DNA of 64,000 nucleotides from Pterois miles (GCA_947000775.1 CAMQGK010000552.1:1596501-1660500); one strand, 5' to 3'; positions 48,934-62,988 are shown, counted from the stretch's first letter. Notes: generated by a model not told the origin, from the letters alone. Made by a program: numbers and translations.

Positions 48934-51777
48934 CACTCACTCATCACTCATCTTCAAGCGCTTATCTGGATTAGGTCACAAGAGCAACAGCTCCAGCTGG
49001 GGACCCCAAACTTTCCTTTCCCGAGCCACATTAACCAGCTCTAACTGGGGGATTCCGAGACGTTCCCAAGCCTGTGTGGAGTTATAATCTCTCCACCTAG
49101 TCCTGGGTCTTCCTCTGGGTCTCCTCTCAGCTGAAAGTGCCCGAAACACCTCCGCAGGGGGCATCCTTACCAGATATCCGAACCACCTCAACTGGCTCCT
49201 TTCAATGCAAAGGAGCAGTGGCTCTACTCAGAGTCCCTCACAGATGGCTGAGCTTCTCACTCTATCTCTAAGGGAGATGCCTGTGATCTAGTTCTTTTGG
49301 TCATGACCCAGCCCTCATGACCATAGGTGAGAGTAAGAATGATGATTGACCAGTAGATCGAGAGCTTCGCCTTCCGGCTCAACTCTCTCTTCGTCACAAT
49401 GGTGTGGTACTGCGACTGCAATACCGACCCTGCTGCTCCGATTCTCCGGCCAATCTCACGTTCCATTGTTCCCTCACTTGCAAACAACACCCCGAGGTAC
49501 TTGAACTCCTTCACTTGGGGTAAAGACTCATTCCCTCACACCAGAGTAGACAGTCTATCGGTTTCCTGCTGAGAACCATGGCCTCCGATTTCGAGGTGCT
49601 AATCCTCATCCTAGCTGCTTCACATTCGGCTGTCAACCGATCCAGTGAGTGCTGGAGGTCGCAGACCAATGATGCCAGCAGGACCACATCCTCTGCTAAA
49701 AGCAGCGATGAGATCTTCAGCACAACAATCTACAAACCCTCCTCCCCTGACTACACCTCAATATCCTGTCCACGAATATAATAAACAGGATTGGTGACAA
49801 GGTGCAACCCTGGCAGAGGCTAACCCCACCGTAAATGAGTCAGACTTACTGCTGAGAACCCGAAAACAGTACAGAGATTGGATGGCCCTGAAAAGTGACT
49901 CCCTCACCCCATACTCCTGCAGTGCCTCCCACAGTATCTCCCAGGGGACCCAGTCATACATCTTCTCCAAGTCCACAAAACACATATAGACTGGATGGGT
50001 GTATTCCCAGGCCCCCTCAAGAATTCTTGCGAGAGTGAGGAGCTGGTCCATTGCTCCACAGACAGGACGAAGTCCACATTGTTCCTCTTCAATCCGAGGT
50101 TCGGCTATCAGCCGAAACCTCCTTTCTAGTACCCTGGAGTAGACTTTACCTGAGTAGTGTGATACCCCTGTAATTGACACACACTCTCTGGTCCCCCTTT
50201 TATGGACAAGGGGACCACCATCCCGGTCTGCCACTCCTGAGGCACTGTCCCCGCCTTCCACACAATGTTGAAGAAACGTGTCATCCATGACAGCTCCTCC
50301 ACACCCAAAGTCTTCAGCATTTCTTGCCGGATCTCATCAATCCCGGGGGGCTTTGCCACTGTGGATTTGCTAAACTACTTCAGTAACTTCCACCAGGTAA
50401 ATTGACCATGATCCCCCATCAGCTTCCAGCTCTGCGTCTACCATAGAGGATATATTAATTGGGTGAAGAAGTTCCTCAAAGTGCTCCTTTCACTGTCCAA
50501 TTACCTCCTCAGTTGAGGTCAACAGAGTCCCATCCTTACTGTACACAGCTTGGATGTTTCCCTGTTTCCCCCTCCTGAGGTGCCGGACGGTTTTCCAGAA
50601 GCACCTTGGTGCCAACCAAAAGTCCTTCTCCATGGCTGTTCCATACTCCTCCCTCACCTGCTGCTTTGCCTCCTTTATACGGCAGTGGCTGCTGCCCTGT
50701 GGACCTGTTGGTACCTTGCAACTGCCTCCGGAGTCTTCCGAGATAACGTATTTTGGAAGGACTCCTTCTTCAGTCAGACAACTTCCCTAACCACCGGTGT
50801 CCACCACAATGTTCAAGGTTACGACCCCTTGAGGCACCCAAGACCCTCAGGCCACAGCTCACCGCCGCAGCTTCAGCAATGGAAGACATGAACATTGCCC
50901 GCTCGGGTTCAATGCCCCCAGCCTCCACAGGAATGCCAGAAAAGCTCTGCCTGAGGTGTGAGTTGAAGATCTCTCGGACAGGGTCTTCCTCCAGTTGTTT
51001 CGAGTTCACCCGCACTACCCATTTGGGTTTACCGGGTCTGCCCAAAGTCTTCCCCCACCCTCTGACCCATCTCACCACCATATGGTGATCAGTTGACAGC
51101 TCTGCCACTCTCTTCACCCAAGTGTTCAAAACATGCAGCCTCAGATCAGATGATACCATCACAAAATCAATCATCGACTTTGGCCTAGGGTGCTCTGGTA
51201 CCATGTACACTTCTGAGCATCATTATGTTCTATGTTCCCAGGCCAGTGTGGAGCTATAATCTCTCCACCTAGTCTTGGGTCTTCCCCTGGGGTCTCCTCC
51301 CAGCTGGTCGTGCCTGGAACACCTCCCTAGGGAGGCGCCCAGGAGGCATCCTTACCAGATGCCCAAACCACATCAACTGGCTCCTTTCAACGCAAAGGAG
51401 CAGCGGCTCTACTCAGAGTCCCTCACAGATGACTGAGCATCTAGTTCTTTCGGTCATGACCCAGCCCTCATGACCATAGGTGAGAGTAGGCACGAAGATT
51501 GACCGGTAGATAGAGAGCTTGGCCTTCTGGCTCAACTCTGTCTTCGTCACAACGGTGCAGTACAGCGACTGCAATACCGCCCCTGCTGCTCCGATTCTCT
51601 GGCCAATCTCACGTTCCATTGTTCCCTCACTCGCGAACAAGACTCAGAGGTACTTGAACTCCTTAACTGGGGGTAAAGCCCCATTCCCTACCTGGAGTAG
51701 ACAATCCATCGGTTTCCTGCTGAGAACCATGGCCTCCGATTTTGAGGTGCTGATCCTCATCCCAGCCGCTTCACCCC
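48934..51777 (-). mobile_element. Decayed APE-type LINE, truncated, - strand
   Basis: Read on the - strand. From about 51210 it has the end of an APE endonuclease (SMIDFVMVSSDLR, then ELSTDHHMVV with the catalytic SDH-type motif). RT fragments follow: MAKPPGIDEIRQEMLK near 50359, FVDLEKMYDWVPWEIL near 49985, SSLLLAEDVVLLAS near 49700, KEFKYLGVLFASEGTMERE near 49514 and RPRGRPRTRWRDY near 49120. The frame breaks several times. The RT catalytic box, normally FADD, reads LAED, so it cannot be active. The 9-mer tactattct flanks the whole segment (48925-48933, 51778-51786), a possible target duplication. The 5' end is missing. I do not assign a clade. Confidence 0.85.
51230..51777 (-). mobile_element. 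Second partial copy of the LINE 3' region
   Basis: Repeats the RT C-terminal part already present at 48990-49640: MFASEGTMEREIGQRIGAAG, then ELSQKAKLSIYRS, TLTYGHEGWVM and, near 51240-51300, GRPKTRWRDY-like sequence. Same orientation as, and directly upstream (in LINE sense) of, the longer copy, whose endonuclease part starts at about 51210. Either a nested insertion or a head-to-tail structure created on integration. Confidence 0.75.
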
Positions 51778-51786
51778 TACTATTCT

Positions 51787-53335
51787 TTTTTTTTTTTTTT
51801 GCCATGCTATATTATAATTTTTTTCAACTATACTATACTATGACTTTTTCAACATACTATACTATGACTTACTGACATAATATACTATGACTTTTAAATA
51901 ACATTTTTGATATACTTTAGTATGACTTTTTAAGGACTTTTTCAACATACTATACTATGATGTTTTTAATGACTTTTCTCACCACACTATACTATGACAT
52001 TTATTTCAAACCTGACTTTTTTGCCATGCCATACTATGCCTTTTGACGACATACTATACATGACATGTTTTAGTTTTTTCTTTGACATACTATACTATGA
52101 CCTTTTTCAACATACTATACTGTAACTCCCTTAATGACTTTTTTTAGACATACTATTCTATGACTGTTTTTGACAAACTATACCATGACTTTTTTGATGA
52201 CATGCTTTGATATACTATACTGACTTTTTTAATGACCTGTTTTGATATACTACAGTATGACTTTTTTATTACTCTTTTAGACAAATACAGACCTTTTCCT
52301 GAATTTCCCTCCAGGGATTAATAAAGGTTCATCTTATCTTATCTTTTGACATACTATTCTGAGTTTATTTCGATATACTATGACTTTTTTGACATACTAT
52401 ACTAGGATACTTTTGACATAATATACTATGACTTTTTAAATGACTTTTTTAGACATACTATAATATGAATTTTTTGACATTCTATACTTTGACTGTATAA
52501 TTAGTTTTGTCAACATACCATTCTATGACTTTTATCAACATACTATACTATGACTTCTTTTTAATTTCTTTTGACATACTATATATTTGATATTTTTACT
52601 AACTTTATTAGACAGTATGATGTTATGATGTTTTTTGTTGACACACTAACAATTAATGACTTTTTTTAGACATAATATACTATGACTTTTTAAATAACTT
52701 TTTGTGATATACTTTGACTTTTTGACTACACTATGACTTTTTAATGACTTTTCGACATACTATACTATGAGTTCGACATACTATATGATGACTTTTTTAC
52801 TTTTTCGACATACTTTTTTAATGACATTTTGTGACATACTATAGTATGACTATTTTAATGACTAATCAAAATACGAAACTGACTTTTGTATACATTGATT
52901 TTATTAATGACTTTTGTCGACATCTTATACTGTGACTACTATGCTGTGACATTGTTAATGACTTTTTAAGACTTACTGTACAATGACATTTTTGACATAC
53001 TTTACAATGACTTTTTTAATGACTTTTTTGACATGTTATACGATGATTTTTTTTCAACACACTGTACTTTGACTATTTTCAAAACTGTTTTTGACATATT
53101 ATACTTCGACTTTTTTAGACATAATGTACTTTGGCATTTTTCAACATACTAGACAATGAATTTTATAAATTAATTTTTTAGACATACTAATTATCATATT
53201 ACTCTTTTGACATACCATACTGTGACTTTTTGACATACTTTACATTTATAAGCATAATATAATATGACTTTTATTGACATACTATAAAATGATTTCTTAA
53301 ATGACATTTTTCAACATGCTATATTATTTTTTTTT
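51787..53335 (-). repeat. Satellite, left arm: short degenerate units
   Basis: Dozens of units of the form gacatactatactatgactt followed by ttttaatgactttttt, with variable spacing of roughly 30-60 bp. The unit is the reverse complement of the tagtatagtatgtc box of the right arm, so this arm runs in the opposite orientation. Diverged. No genes. Confidence 0.85.
52290..52347 (+). mobile_element. LINE/SINE 3'-tail fragment in satellite
   Basis: gaatttccctccagggatta, then ataaaggttcatcttatctt: the terminal motif (gggactaataaagg plus tcttatc repeats) of L2-type tails, also the tail of the SINEs here. Only the tail is present. Confidence 0.5.
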
Positions 53336-54179
53336 TTTAACAGTATAGTATGTCTAAAAATGTCATGAAAAAAAGTATATTGAAGCCAAAACTTTCATGG
53401 CAAAACATGAAAGTATAGTCTGTGGATTCATTTAAAAAAAAAAAAAAAAAAAAAATAAAATCCAAAAATTTAATTAAAAAAAGTAGAAAAGTTTTCAGAA
53501 ATAAAAATATAGTAAAGTATGTCAAAAGATTTTATGGACAAACATTATAGTTTAGTATGTGGATTTATTTCATGTTTGAAAAAAATCATTACACAGTATT
53601 TCCAAAAATTTCATTGTATAGTATGTCGAAAAATTAGAAAAAAGGAAAGAATAAAGGAACTTCGATGGGAAAACATATAAGTATGGTATGTGAAATCATT
53701 TCATGTAAAAAAAAAAAATGATAAAAAAGTATATGAAAAAAATTTATGGAAAAGAATGAAAAAATTCGTCGAGAAAAATTGGAAATAATATGTTGAAAAA
53801 AATCATGAAAACAATTATATTATAGGATTCAAAATGATTCTATGGTGGAAAAAAGTTATTTTAACGAATGTTGAAAAATTTTTCAAAAGAATGTCATGGG
53901 TATGTCAAAATTTTTCGATGAAAACGTCAAATTTTTTTGATGTTGAAAAAAATCATGAAAACGGTCATATTATAGCATGTAAAATGATTCTATGGTAAAA
54001 AAAAAAAAAAAGTCATTTTAATGAATGTTTAAAAATTTTACAAAAAATGTCATAGTATAGTATGTCGAAATTTTTCGATGAAAACGTCAAATTTTTTTGT
54101 ATTATAGCATGAGAAATGATTCTATGGTGAAAAAAGTCAGTTCATGAAATGCTGAAAAATTTTACAAAAAAATGTCATT

Positions 54180-54484
54180 GAAAGAAAGAAAGAAAGAAAG
54201 TTCAGTTTTCATTCATTCATTTCATTTCATTCAGTTTTACACTGTTGTTCACACAGTACATATACATGTCAATGGAGAGATGTCAGAGTGAGGGGGCTGC
54301 TCCTGACAAGCGCCCAGAGCAGTTGGGGGTTCGGTGCCTTGCTCAGGGGCACCTCGGCAGTCCTCGGCAGAGGTAAACTGGCACCTCTCCAGCAACCAGT
54401 TGGTCTTGGTCCATGGGGGTCTTGAACCCGTCACGTCCGCGTCCTAACCCAAGTCCTTACAGACTGAGCTACTGCCGCCGCCCC
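54180..54484 (-). mobile_element. SINE copy 1 in satellite (altered tail)
   Basis: Same SINE as at 19609. Head at the right end (tagctcagtctgtaaggact on -, B box region worn). The tail side is rearranged: the gggactaataaag motif is missing and replaced by cattcattcatttcatttc. Same flanks as the other three copies. Confidence 0.85.
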
Positions 54485-57438
54485 ATATTTGTGGTATGTA
54501 CAGTATGTCGAAATTTTTCAATGCAAACGTCAAATTTTTTTGTTGTTGAAAAAAATCATGAAAACGGTCGTATTATAGCATGTAAAATGATTCTATGGTA
54601 AAAAAAAAAAAAAAAAAAAAAGTCATTTTAATGAATGGAAAAATCATTTTAATGAATGTTGAAAAATTTTACAAAAAAATGTCATGGGTGTGTCAAAATT
54701 TTTCGATGAAAACGTCAAATTTTTTTGATGTTTAAAAAAAATCATGAAAACGGTCGTATTATAGGATGTAAAATGATTCTATGGTGAAAAAAAGTCATTT
54801 CGTGAAATGTTGAAATATTTTACAAAAAAATGTCATAGTACAGTATGTCGAAATTTTTCGATGAAATTGTCAAAATTTTTTGATGTTGAAAAAAATCATG
54901 AAAACGGTCATATTATAGCATGTAAAATGATTCTATGGTAAAAAAAAAAAAAGTCATTTTAATGAATGTTGAAAAATTTTACAAAAAATGTCATAGTATA
55001 GTATGTCCAAATTTTTCGATGAAAACGTCAAATTTTTTTATTGTTGAAAAAAATCATGAAAACGGTCGTATTATAGCATGAAAAATGATTCTATGGTGAA
55101 AAAAAGTCAGTTCATGAAATGTTGAAAAATTTTACAAAAAAATGTCATGGTATAGTATGTCAAAATTTTTCGATGCAAACGTCAAATTTTTTTGATGTTG
55201 AAAAAAATCATGAAACGGTCGTATTATAGGATGTAAAATGAATCTATGGTGGAAAAAAAGTCATTTTAAAAAATGTTGAAAATTAAAAAAAAAAATGTCA
55301 TAGTATAGTATGTCGAAATTTTTCGATGAAAACGTCAAATTTTTTTGATGTTGAAAACAATCATGAAAGCGGTCGTATTATAGCATGTAAAATGATTCTA
55401 TGGTGAAAAAACGCCATTTCGTGAAATGTTGAAAAATTTTACAAAAAATGTCATAGTATAGTATGTCGAAATTTTTCGATGAAAACATCAAATTTTTTTG
55501 TTGTTGAAAAAAATCATGAAAACTGTCATATTATAGCACGTAAAATGATTCTATGGTGAAAAAAAGTCATTTCATAAAATGTTGAAAAACTACAAAAAAA
55601 TGTCATAGTATAGTATGTCGAAATTTTACGATGAAAACGTGAAATTTTCGTATGTTGAAGAAAATCATGAAAATCATATAGGATTCAAAATGATTCTATG
55701 GTGGAAAAAACTCATTTTAACGAATGTTGAAAAATTTTACAAAAAAATGTCATAGTATAGTATGTTGAGATTTTTTTTGATGAAAACGTCAAATTTTTTT
55801 GTTGTTGAAAAAAATCATAAAAACAGTCATATTATAGCATGTAAAATGATTCTATGGTGAAAAAAAGTCATTTTAACGAATGTTGAAAAATTATACAAAA
55901 AAAAATGTCATAGTATAGTATGTCGAAATTCTTCGATGAAAACGTGAAATTTTCGTATGTTGAAAAAAATCATGAAAACAATTATATTATAGGATTCAAA
56001 ATGATTCTATGGTGGAAAAAAGTTATTTTAACGAATGTTGAAAAATTTTTCAAAAAAATGTCATGGGTATGTCAAAATTTTTCGATGAAAACGTCAAACT
56101 TTTTTGATGTTGTAAAAAATCATGAAAACGGTCGTATTATAGGATGTAAAATGATTCTATGGTGAAAAAAAGTCATTTCGTGAAATGTTGAAATATTTTA
56201 CAAAAAAATGTCATAGTACAGTATGTCGAAATTTTTCGATGAAATTGTCAAAATTTTTTGATGTTGAAAAAAATTATGAAAACGGTCATATTATAGCATG
56301 TAAAATGATTCTATGGTGGAAAAAAAAAAAGTCATTTTAATGAATGTTGAAAAATTTTACAAAAAATGTCACAGTATAGTATGTCCAAATTTTTCGATGA
56401 AAACGTCAAATTTTTTAATTGTTGAAAAAAATCATGACAACGGTCGTATTATAGCATGTAAAATGATTCTATGGTGAAAAAAAGTCATTTCGTAAAATGT
56501 TGAAAAACTACAAAAAAATGTCATAGTATAGTATGTCGAAATTTTACGATGAAAACGTGGAATTTTCGTATGTTGAAAAAAATCATGAAAATCATATAGG
56601 ATTCAAAATGATTCTATGGTGGAAAAAACTCATTTTAACGAATGTTGAAAAATTTTACAAAAAAATGTCATAGTATAGTATGTCGAAATTTTTCGATGCA
56701 AACGTCAAATTTTTTTGTTGTTGAAAAAAAATCATGAAAACGGTCGTATTATAGCATGTAAAATGATTCTATGGTTAAAAAAAAAGTCATTTTAATGAAT
56801 GTTGAAAAATTTTACAAAAAAATTTCATGGTATAGTATGTCGAAATTTTTCGATGAAAACGTCAAATTTTTTTGATGTTGAAAAAATCATGAAAACGGTT
56901 GTATTATTGGATTCAAAATGATTCTATGGTGGAAAAAAACTCATTTTAACGAATGTTGAAAAATTTTACAAAAAAATGTCATAGTATAGTATGTCGAAAT
57001 TTTTCGATGCAAACGTCAAATTTTTTTGTTGTTGAAAAAAAATCATGAAAACGGTCGTATTATAGCATGTAAAATGATTCTATGGTTAAAAAAAAAAGTC
57101 ATTTTAATGAATGTTGAAAAATTTTACAAAAAAATTTCATGGTATAGTATGTCGAAATTTTTCGATGAAAACGTCAAATTTTTTGATGTTGAAAACAATC
57201 ATGAAGACGGTTTTATTATAGCAATTTAAAATGATTCTATAGTGAAAAATAGTATTTCGTGAAATGTTGAAAAATTTTACAAAAAATGTCATATGTCGAA
57301 ATTTTTCGATGAAAACATCAAATTTTTTTGTTGTTGAAAAAAATCATGAAAACGGTCGTATTATAGCATGAGAAATGATTCTTTGGTGAAAAAAGTCAGT
57401 TCATGAAATGTTGAAAAATTTTACAAAAAAATGTCATT

Positions 57439-57744
57439 GAAAGAAAGAAAGAAAGAAAGATATTCTTTTATTAGTCCCACAGTGGGGAAATTCAGTTTTA
57501 CACTGTTGTTCACACAGTACATATACATGTCAATGGAGAGATGTCAGAGTGAGGGGGCTGCTCCTGACAAGCGCCCAGAGCAGTTGGGGGTTCGGTGCCT
57601 TGCTCAGGGGCACCTCGGCAGTGCCGGCAGAGGTAAACTGGCACCTCTCCAGCAACCAGTTGGTCTTGGTCCATGGGGGTCTTGAACCCGTCACGTCCGC
57701 GTCCTAACCCAAGTCCTTACAGACTGAGCTACTGCCGCCGCCCC
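57439..57744 (-). mobile_element. SINE copy 2 in satellite
   Basis: Full layout: (TTTC)n tail, gggactaataaaagaatatc tail motif, body and tRNA-like head ending ggggcggcggcagtagctca (- strand). Left flank atgtcatt and right flank atacttgtggtatgtacag are shared with copies 3 and 4. Confidence 0.88.
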
Positions 57745-59454
57745 ATACTTGTGGTATGTACAGTATGTCGAAATTTTTCAATGCAAACGTCAAATTTTTT
57801 TGTTGTTGAAAAAAATCATGAAAACGGTCGTATTATAGCATGTAAAATGATTCTATGGTAAAAAAAAAAAAAAAAAAGTCATTTTAATGAATGTTGAAAA
57901 ATTTTACAAAAAATGTCATAGTATAGTATGTCCAAATTTTTCGATGAAAACGTCAAATTTTTTTATTGTCGAAAAAAATCATGAAAACGGTCGAATTATA
58001 GCATGAAAAATGATTCTATGGTGAAAAAAAGTCAGTTCATGAAATCTTGAAAAATTTTACAAAAAAATGTCATAGTATAGTATGTCAAAATTTTTCGATG
58101 CAAACGTCAAATTTTTTTGATGTTGAAAAAAATCATGAAACGGTCGTATTATAGGATGTAAAATGAATCTATGGTGGAAAAAAGTCATTTTAAAAAATGT
58201 TGAAAATTAAAAAAAAAAAATGTCATAGTATAGTATGTCGAAATTTTTCGATGAAAACGTCAAATTTTTTTTGATGTTGAAAACAATCATGAAAACGGTC
58301 GTATTATAGCATGTAAAATGATTCTATGGTGAAAAAACGTCATTTCGTGAAATGTTGAAAAACTACAAAAAAATGTCATAGTATAGTATGTCGAAATTTT
58401 ACGATGAAAACGTGAAATTTTCGTATGTTGAAAAAAATCATGAAAATCATATAGGATTCAAAATGATTCTATGGTGGAAAAAACTCATTTTAACGAATGT
58501 TGAAAAATTTTACAAAAAAATGTCATAGTATAGTATGTTGAAATTTTTTTTGATGAAAACGTCAAATTTTTTTGTTGTTGAAAAAAATCATGAAAACAGT
58601 CATATTATAGCATGTAAAATGATTCTATGGTTAAAAAAAAGTCATTTTAATGAATGTTGAAAAATTTTACAAAAAAATGTCATGGTATAGTATGTCAAAA
58701 TTTTTCGATGAAAACGTCAAATTTTTTTGATGTTGAAAAAAATCATGAAAACGGTCGTATTACAGGATGTAAAATTAATCTATGGTGGGAAAAAAAGTCA
58801 TTTTAACGAATGTTGAAAAATTTTGCAAAAAAATGTCATAGTATTGTCTGTCGAAATTTTTCGATGAAAACGTTAAATTTTCGTATGTTGAAAAAAATCA
58901 TGAAAACAATTATATTATAGGATTCAAAATGATTCTATGGTGGAAAAAAAGTCATTTTAACGAATGTTGAAAAATTTTACAAAAAAATGTCATAGTATAG
59001 TAAGTCAAAATTTTTCGATGAAAACGTCAAATTTTTTAATGTTGAAAACAATCATGAAAACGGTTTTATTATAGCAATTTAAAATGATTCTATAGTGAAA
59101 AATAGTATTTCGTGAAATTTTGAAAAATTTTACAAAAAATGTCATAGTATAGTATGTCGAAATTTTTTGATGAAAACATCAAATTTTTTTGTTGTTGAAA
59201 AAAATCATGAAAACTGTCATCTTATAGCATGTAAAATGATTCTATGGTAAAAAAAAAAGTCATTTTAATGAATGTTTAAAAATTTTACAAAAAATGTCAT
59301 AGTATAGTATGTCGAAATTTTTCGATGAAAACATCAAATTTTTTTGTTGTTGAAAAAAATCATGAAAACGGTCGTATTATAGCATGAGAAATGATTCTTT
59401 GGTGAAAAAAGTCAGTTCATGAAATGTTGAAAAATTTTACAAAAAAATGTCATT

Positions 59455-59760
59455 GAAAGAAAGAAAGAAAGAAAGATATTCCTTTATTAGTCCCACAGTG
59501 GGGAAATTCAGTTTTACACTGTTGTTCACACAGTACATATACATGTCAATGGAGAGATGTCAGAGTGAGGGGGCTGCTCCTGACAAGCGCCCAGAGCAGT
59601 TGGGGGTTCGGTGCCTTGCTCAGGGGCACCTCGGCAGTGCCGGCAGAGGTAAACTGACACCTCTCCAGCAACCAGTTGGTCATGGTCCATGGGGGACTTG
59701 AACCCGTCACGTCCGCGTCCTAACCCAAGTCCTTACAGACTGAGCTACTGCCGCCGCCCC
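59455..59760 (-). mobile_element. SINE copy 3 in satellite
   Basis: Near-identical to copy 2, with few substitutions (for example ggtcatggtcc for ggtcttggtcc). Same flanks. Confidence 0.88.
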
Positions 59761-62700
59761 ATACTTGTGGTATGTACAGTATGTCGAAATTTTTCAATGC
59801 AAACGTCAAATTTTTTTGTTGTTGAAAAAAATCATGAAAACGGTCGTATTATAATATGTAAAATGATTCTATGGTAAAAAAAAAAAAAAAAAAAAAAAAG
59901 TCATTTCAATGAATGTTGAAAAATTTTACAAAAAAATGTCATGGGTGTGTCAAAATTTTTCGATGAAAACGTCAAATTTTTTTGATGTTGAAAAAAATCA
60001 TGAAACGGTCGTATTATAGGATGTAAAATGAATCTATGGTGGAAAAAAAGTCATTTTAAAAAATGTTGAAAATTAAAAAAAAAAATGTCATAGTATAGTA
60101 TGTCGAAATTTTTCGATGAAAACGTCAAATTTTTTTGATGTTGAAAACAATCATGAAAACGGTCGTATTATAGCATGTAAAATGATTCTATGGTGAAAAA
60201 ACGCCATTTCGTGAAATGTTGAAAAATTTTACAAAAAATGTCATAGTATAGTATGTCGAAATTTTTTGATGAAAACATCAAATTTTTTTGTTGTTGAAAA
60301 AAATCATGAAAACTGTCATATTATAGCATGTAAAATGATTCCATGGTGAAAAAAAGTCATTTCGTAAAATGTTGAAAAACTACAAAAAAATGTCATAGTA
60401 TAGTATGTCCAAATTTTACGATGAAAACGTGAAATTTTCGTATGTTGAAAAAAATCATGAAAATCATATAGGGTTCAAAATGATTCTATGGTGGAAAAAA
60501 CTCATTTTAACGAATGTTGAAAAATTTTACAAAAAATGTCATAGTATAGTATGTTCAAATTTTTCGATGAAAACGTCAAATTTTTTAATTGTTGAATAAA
60601 ATCATGACAACGGTCGTATTATAGCATGAAAAATGATTCTATAGTGAAAAAAAGTCAGTTCATGAAATGTTGAAAAATTTTACAAAAAAATGTCATAGTA
60701 TAGTATTTCGAAATTTTTCGATGCAAACGTCAAATTTTTTTGTTGTTGAAAAAAAATCATGAAAACGGTCGTATTATAGCATGTAAAATGATTCTATGGT
60801 TAAAAAAAAAGTCATTTTAATGAATGTTGAAAAATTTTACAAAAAAATGTCATGGTATAGTATGTCAAAATTTTTCGATGAAAACGTCAATTTTTTTTGA
60901 TGTTGAAAAAAATCATGAAAACGGTCGTATTATAGGATTCAAAATGATTCTATGGTGGAAAAAAAGTCATTTTAACGAATGTTGAAAAATTTTACAAAAA
61001 AATGTCATAGTACTGTCTGTCGAAATTTTTCGATGCAAACGTCAAATTTTTTTGATGTTGAAAAAAATCATGAAACGGTCGTATTATAGGATGTAAAATG
61101 AATCTATGGTGGAAAAAAAGTCATTTTAAAAAATGTTGAAAATTTAAAAAAAAAATGTCATAGTATAGTATGTCGAAATTTTTCGATGAAAACGTCAAAT
61201 TTTTTTTTGATGTTGAAAACAATCATGAAAACGGTCGTATTATAGCATGTAAAATGATTCTATGGTGAAAAAACGTCATTTCGTGAAATGTTGAAAAACT
61301 ACAAAAAAATGTCATAGTATAGTATGTCGAAATTTTACGATGAAAACGTGAAATTTTCGTATGTTGAAAAAAATCATGAAAATCATATAGGATTCAAAAT
61401 GATTCTATGGTGGAAAAAACTCATTTTAACGAATGTTGAAAAATTTTACAAAAAAATGTCATAGTATAGTATGTCGAAATTTTTTTTGATGAAAACGTCA
61501 AATTTTTTTGTTGTTGAAAAAAATCATAAAAACAGTCATATTATAGCACGTAAAATGATTCTATGGTGAAAAAAAGTCATTTTAACGAATGTTGAAAAAT
61601 TATACAAAAAAAAATGTCATAGTATAGTATGTCGAAATTCTTCGATGAAAACGTGAAATTTTCGTATGTTGAAAAAAATCATGAAAACAATTATATTATA
61701 GGATTCAAAATGATTCTATGGTGGAAAAAAGTTATTTTAACGAATGTTGAAAAATTTTTCAAAAAAATGTCATGGGTATGTCAAAATTTTTCGATGAAAA
61801 CGTCAAACTTTTTTGATGTTGTAAAAAATCATGAAAACGGTCGTATTATAGGATGTAAAATGATTCTATGGTGAAAAAAAGTCATTTCGTGAAATGTTGA
61901 AATATTTTACAAAAAAATGTCATAGTACAGTATGTCGAAATTTTTCGATGTAATTGTCAAAATTTTTTGATGTTGAAAAAAATCATGAAAACGGTCATAT
62001 TATAGCATGTAAAATGATTCTATGGTAAAAAAAAAAGTCATTTTAATGAATGTTGAAAAATTTTACAAAAAATGTCACAGTATAGTATGTCCAAATTTTT
62101 CGATGAAAACGTCAAATTTTTTAATTGTTGAAAAAAATCATGACAACGGTCGTATTATAGCATGTAAAATGATTCTATGGTGAAAAAAAGTCATTTCGTA
62201 AAATGTTGAAAAACTACAAAAAAAATGTCATAGTATAGTATGTCAAAATTTTACGATGAAAACGTGGAATTTTCGTATGTTGAAAAAAATCATGAAAATC
62301 ATATAGGATTCAAAATGATTCTATGGTGGAAAAAACTCATTTTAACGAATGTTGAAAAATTTTACAAAAAAATGTCATAGTATAGTATGACGAAATTTTT
62401 CGATGCAAACGTCAAATTTTTTTGTTGTTGAAAAAAAATCATGAAAACGGTCGTATTATAGCATGTAAAATGATTCTATGGTTAAAAAAAAAAGTCATTT
62501 TAATGAATGTTGAAAAATTTTACAAAAAAATTTCATGGTATAGTATGTCGAAATTTTTCGATGAAAACGTCAAATTTTTTGATGTTGAAAACAATCATGA
62601 AAACGGTTGTATTATTGGATTCAAAATGATTCTATTGTGGAAAAAAAGTCATTTTAACGAATGTTGAAAAATTTTACAAAAAAATGTCATGGTATAGTAT

Positions 62701-62988
62701 GTCGAAATTTTTCGATGAAAACGTCAAATTTTTTGATGTTGAAAACAATCATGAAAACGGTTTTATTATAGCAATTTAAAATGATTCTATAGTGAAAAAT
62801 AGTATTTCGTGAAATGTTGAAAAATTTTACAAAAAATGTCATATGTCGAAATTTTTCGATGAAAACATCAAATTTTTTTGTTGTTGAAAAAAATCATGAA
62901 AACGGTCGTATTATAGCATGAGAAATGATTCTTTGGTGAAAAAAGTCAGTTCATGAAATGTTGAAAAATTTTACAAAAAAATGTCATT

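Noticed and set aside
54413..54484. tRNA gene on the - strand at the SINE head
   Set aside because: A and B box-like sequence is present but continues into a SINE body and tail and is dispersed. No separate tRNA gene.
55920..56165. 81-codon frame repeated exactly at 61629
   Set aside because: Translation of two satellite monomers. The duplication is of the satellite block, not of a gene.
57431..57685. 84-codon frame (MSLKERKKERYSF...) repeated at 59447 and 62981
   Set aside because: It starts in the tail of the SINE and runs through its body on the antisense strand. It is repeated because the SINE is repeated.
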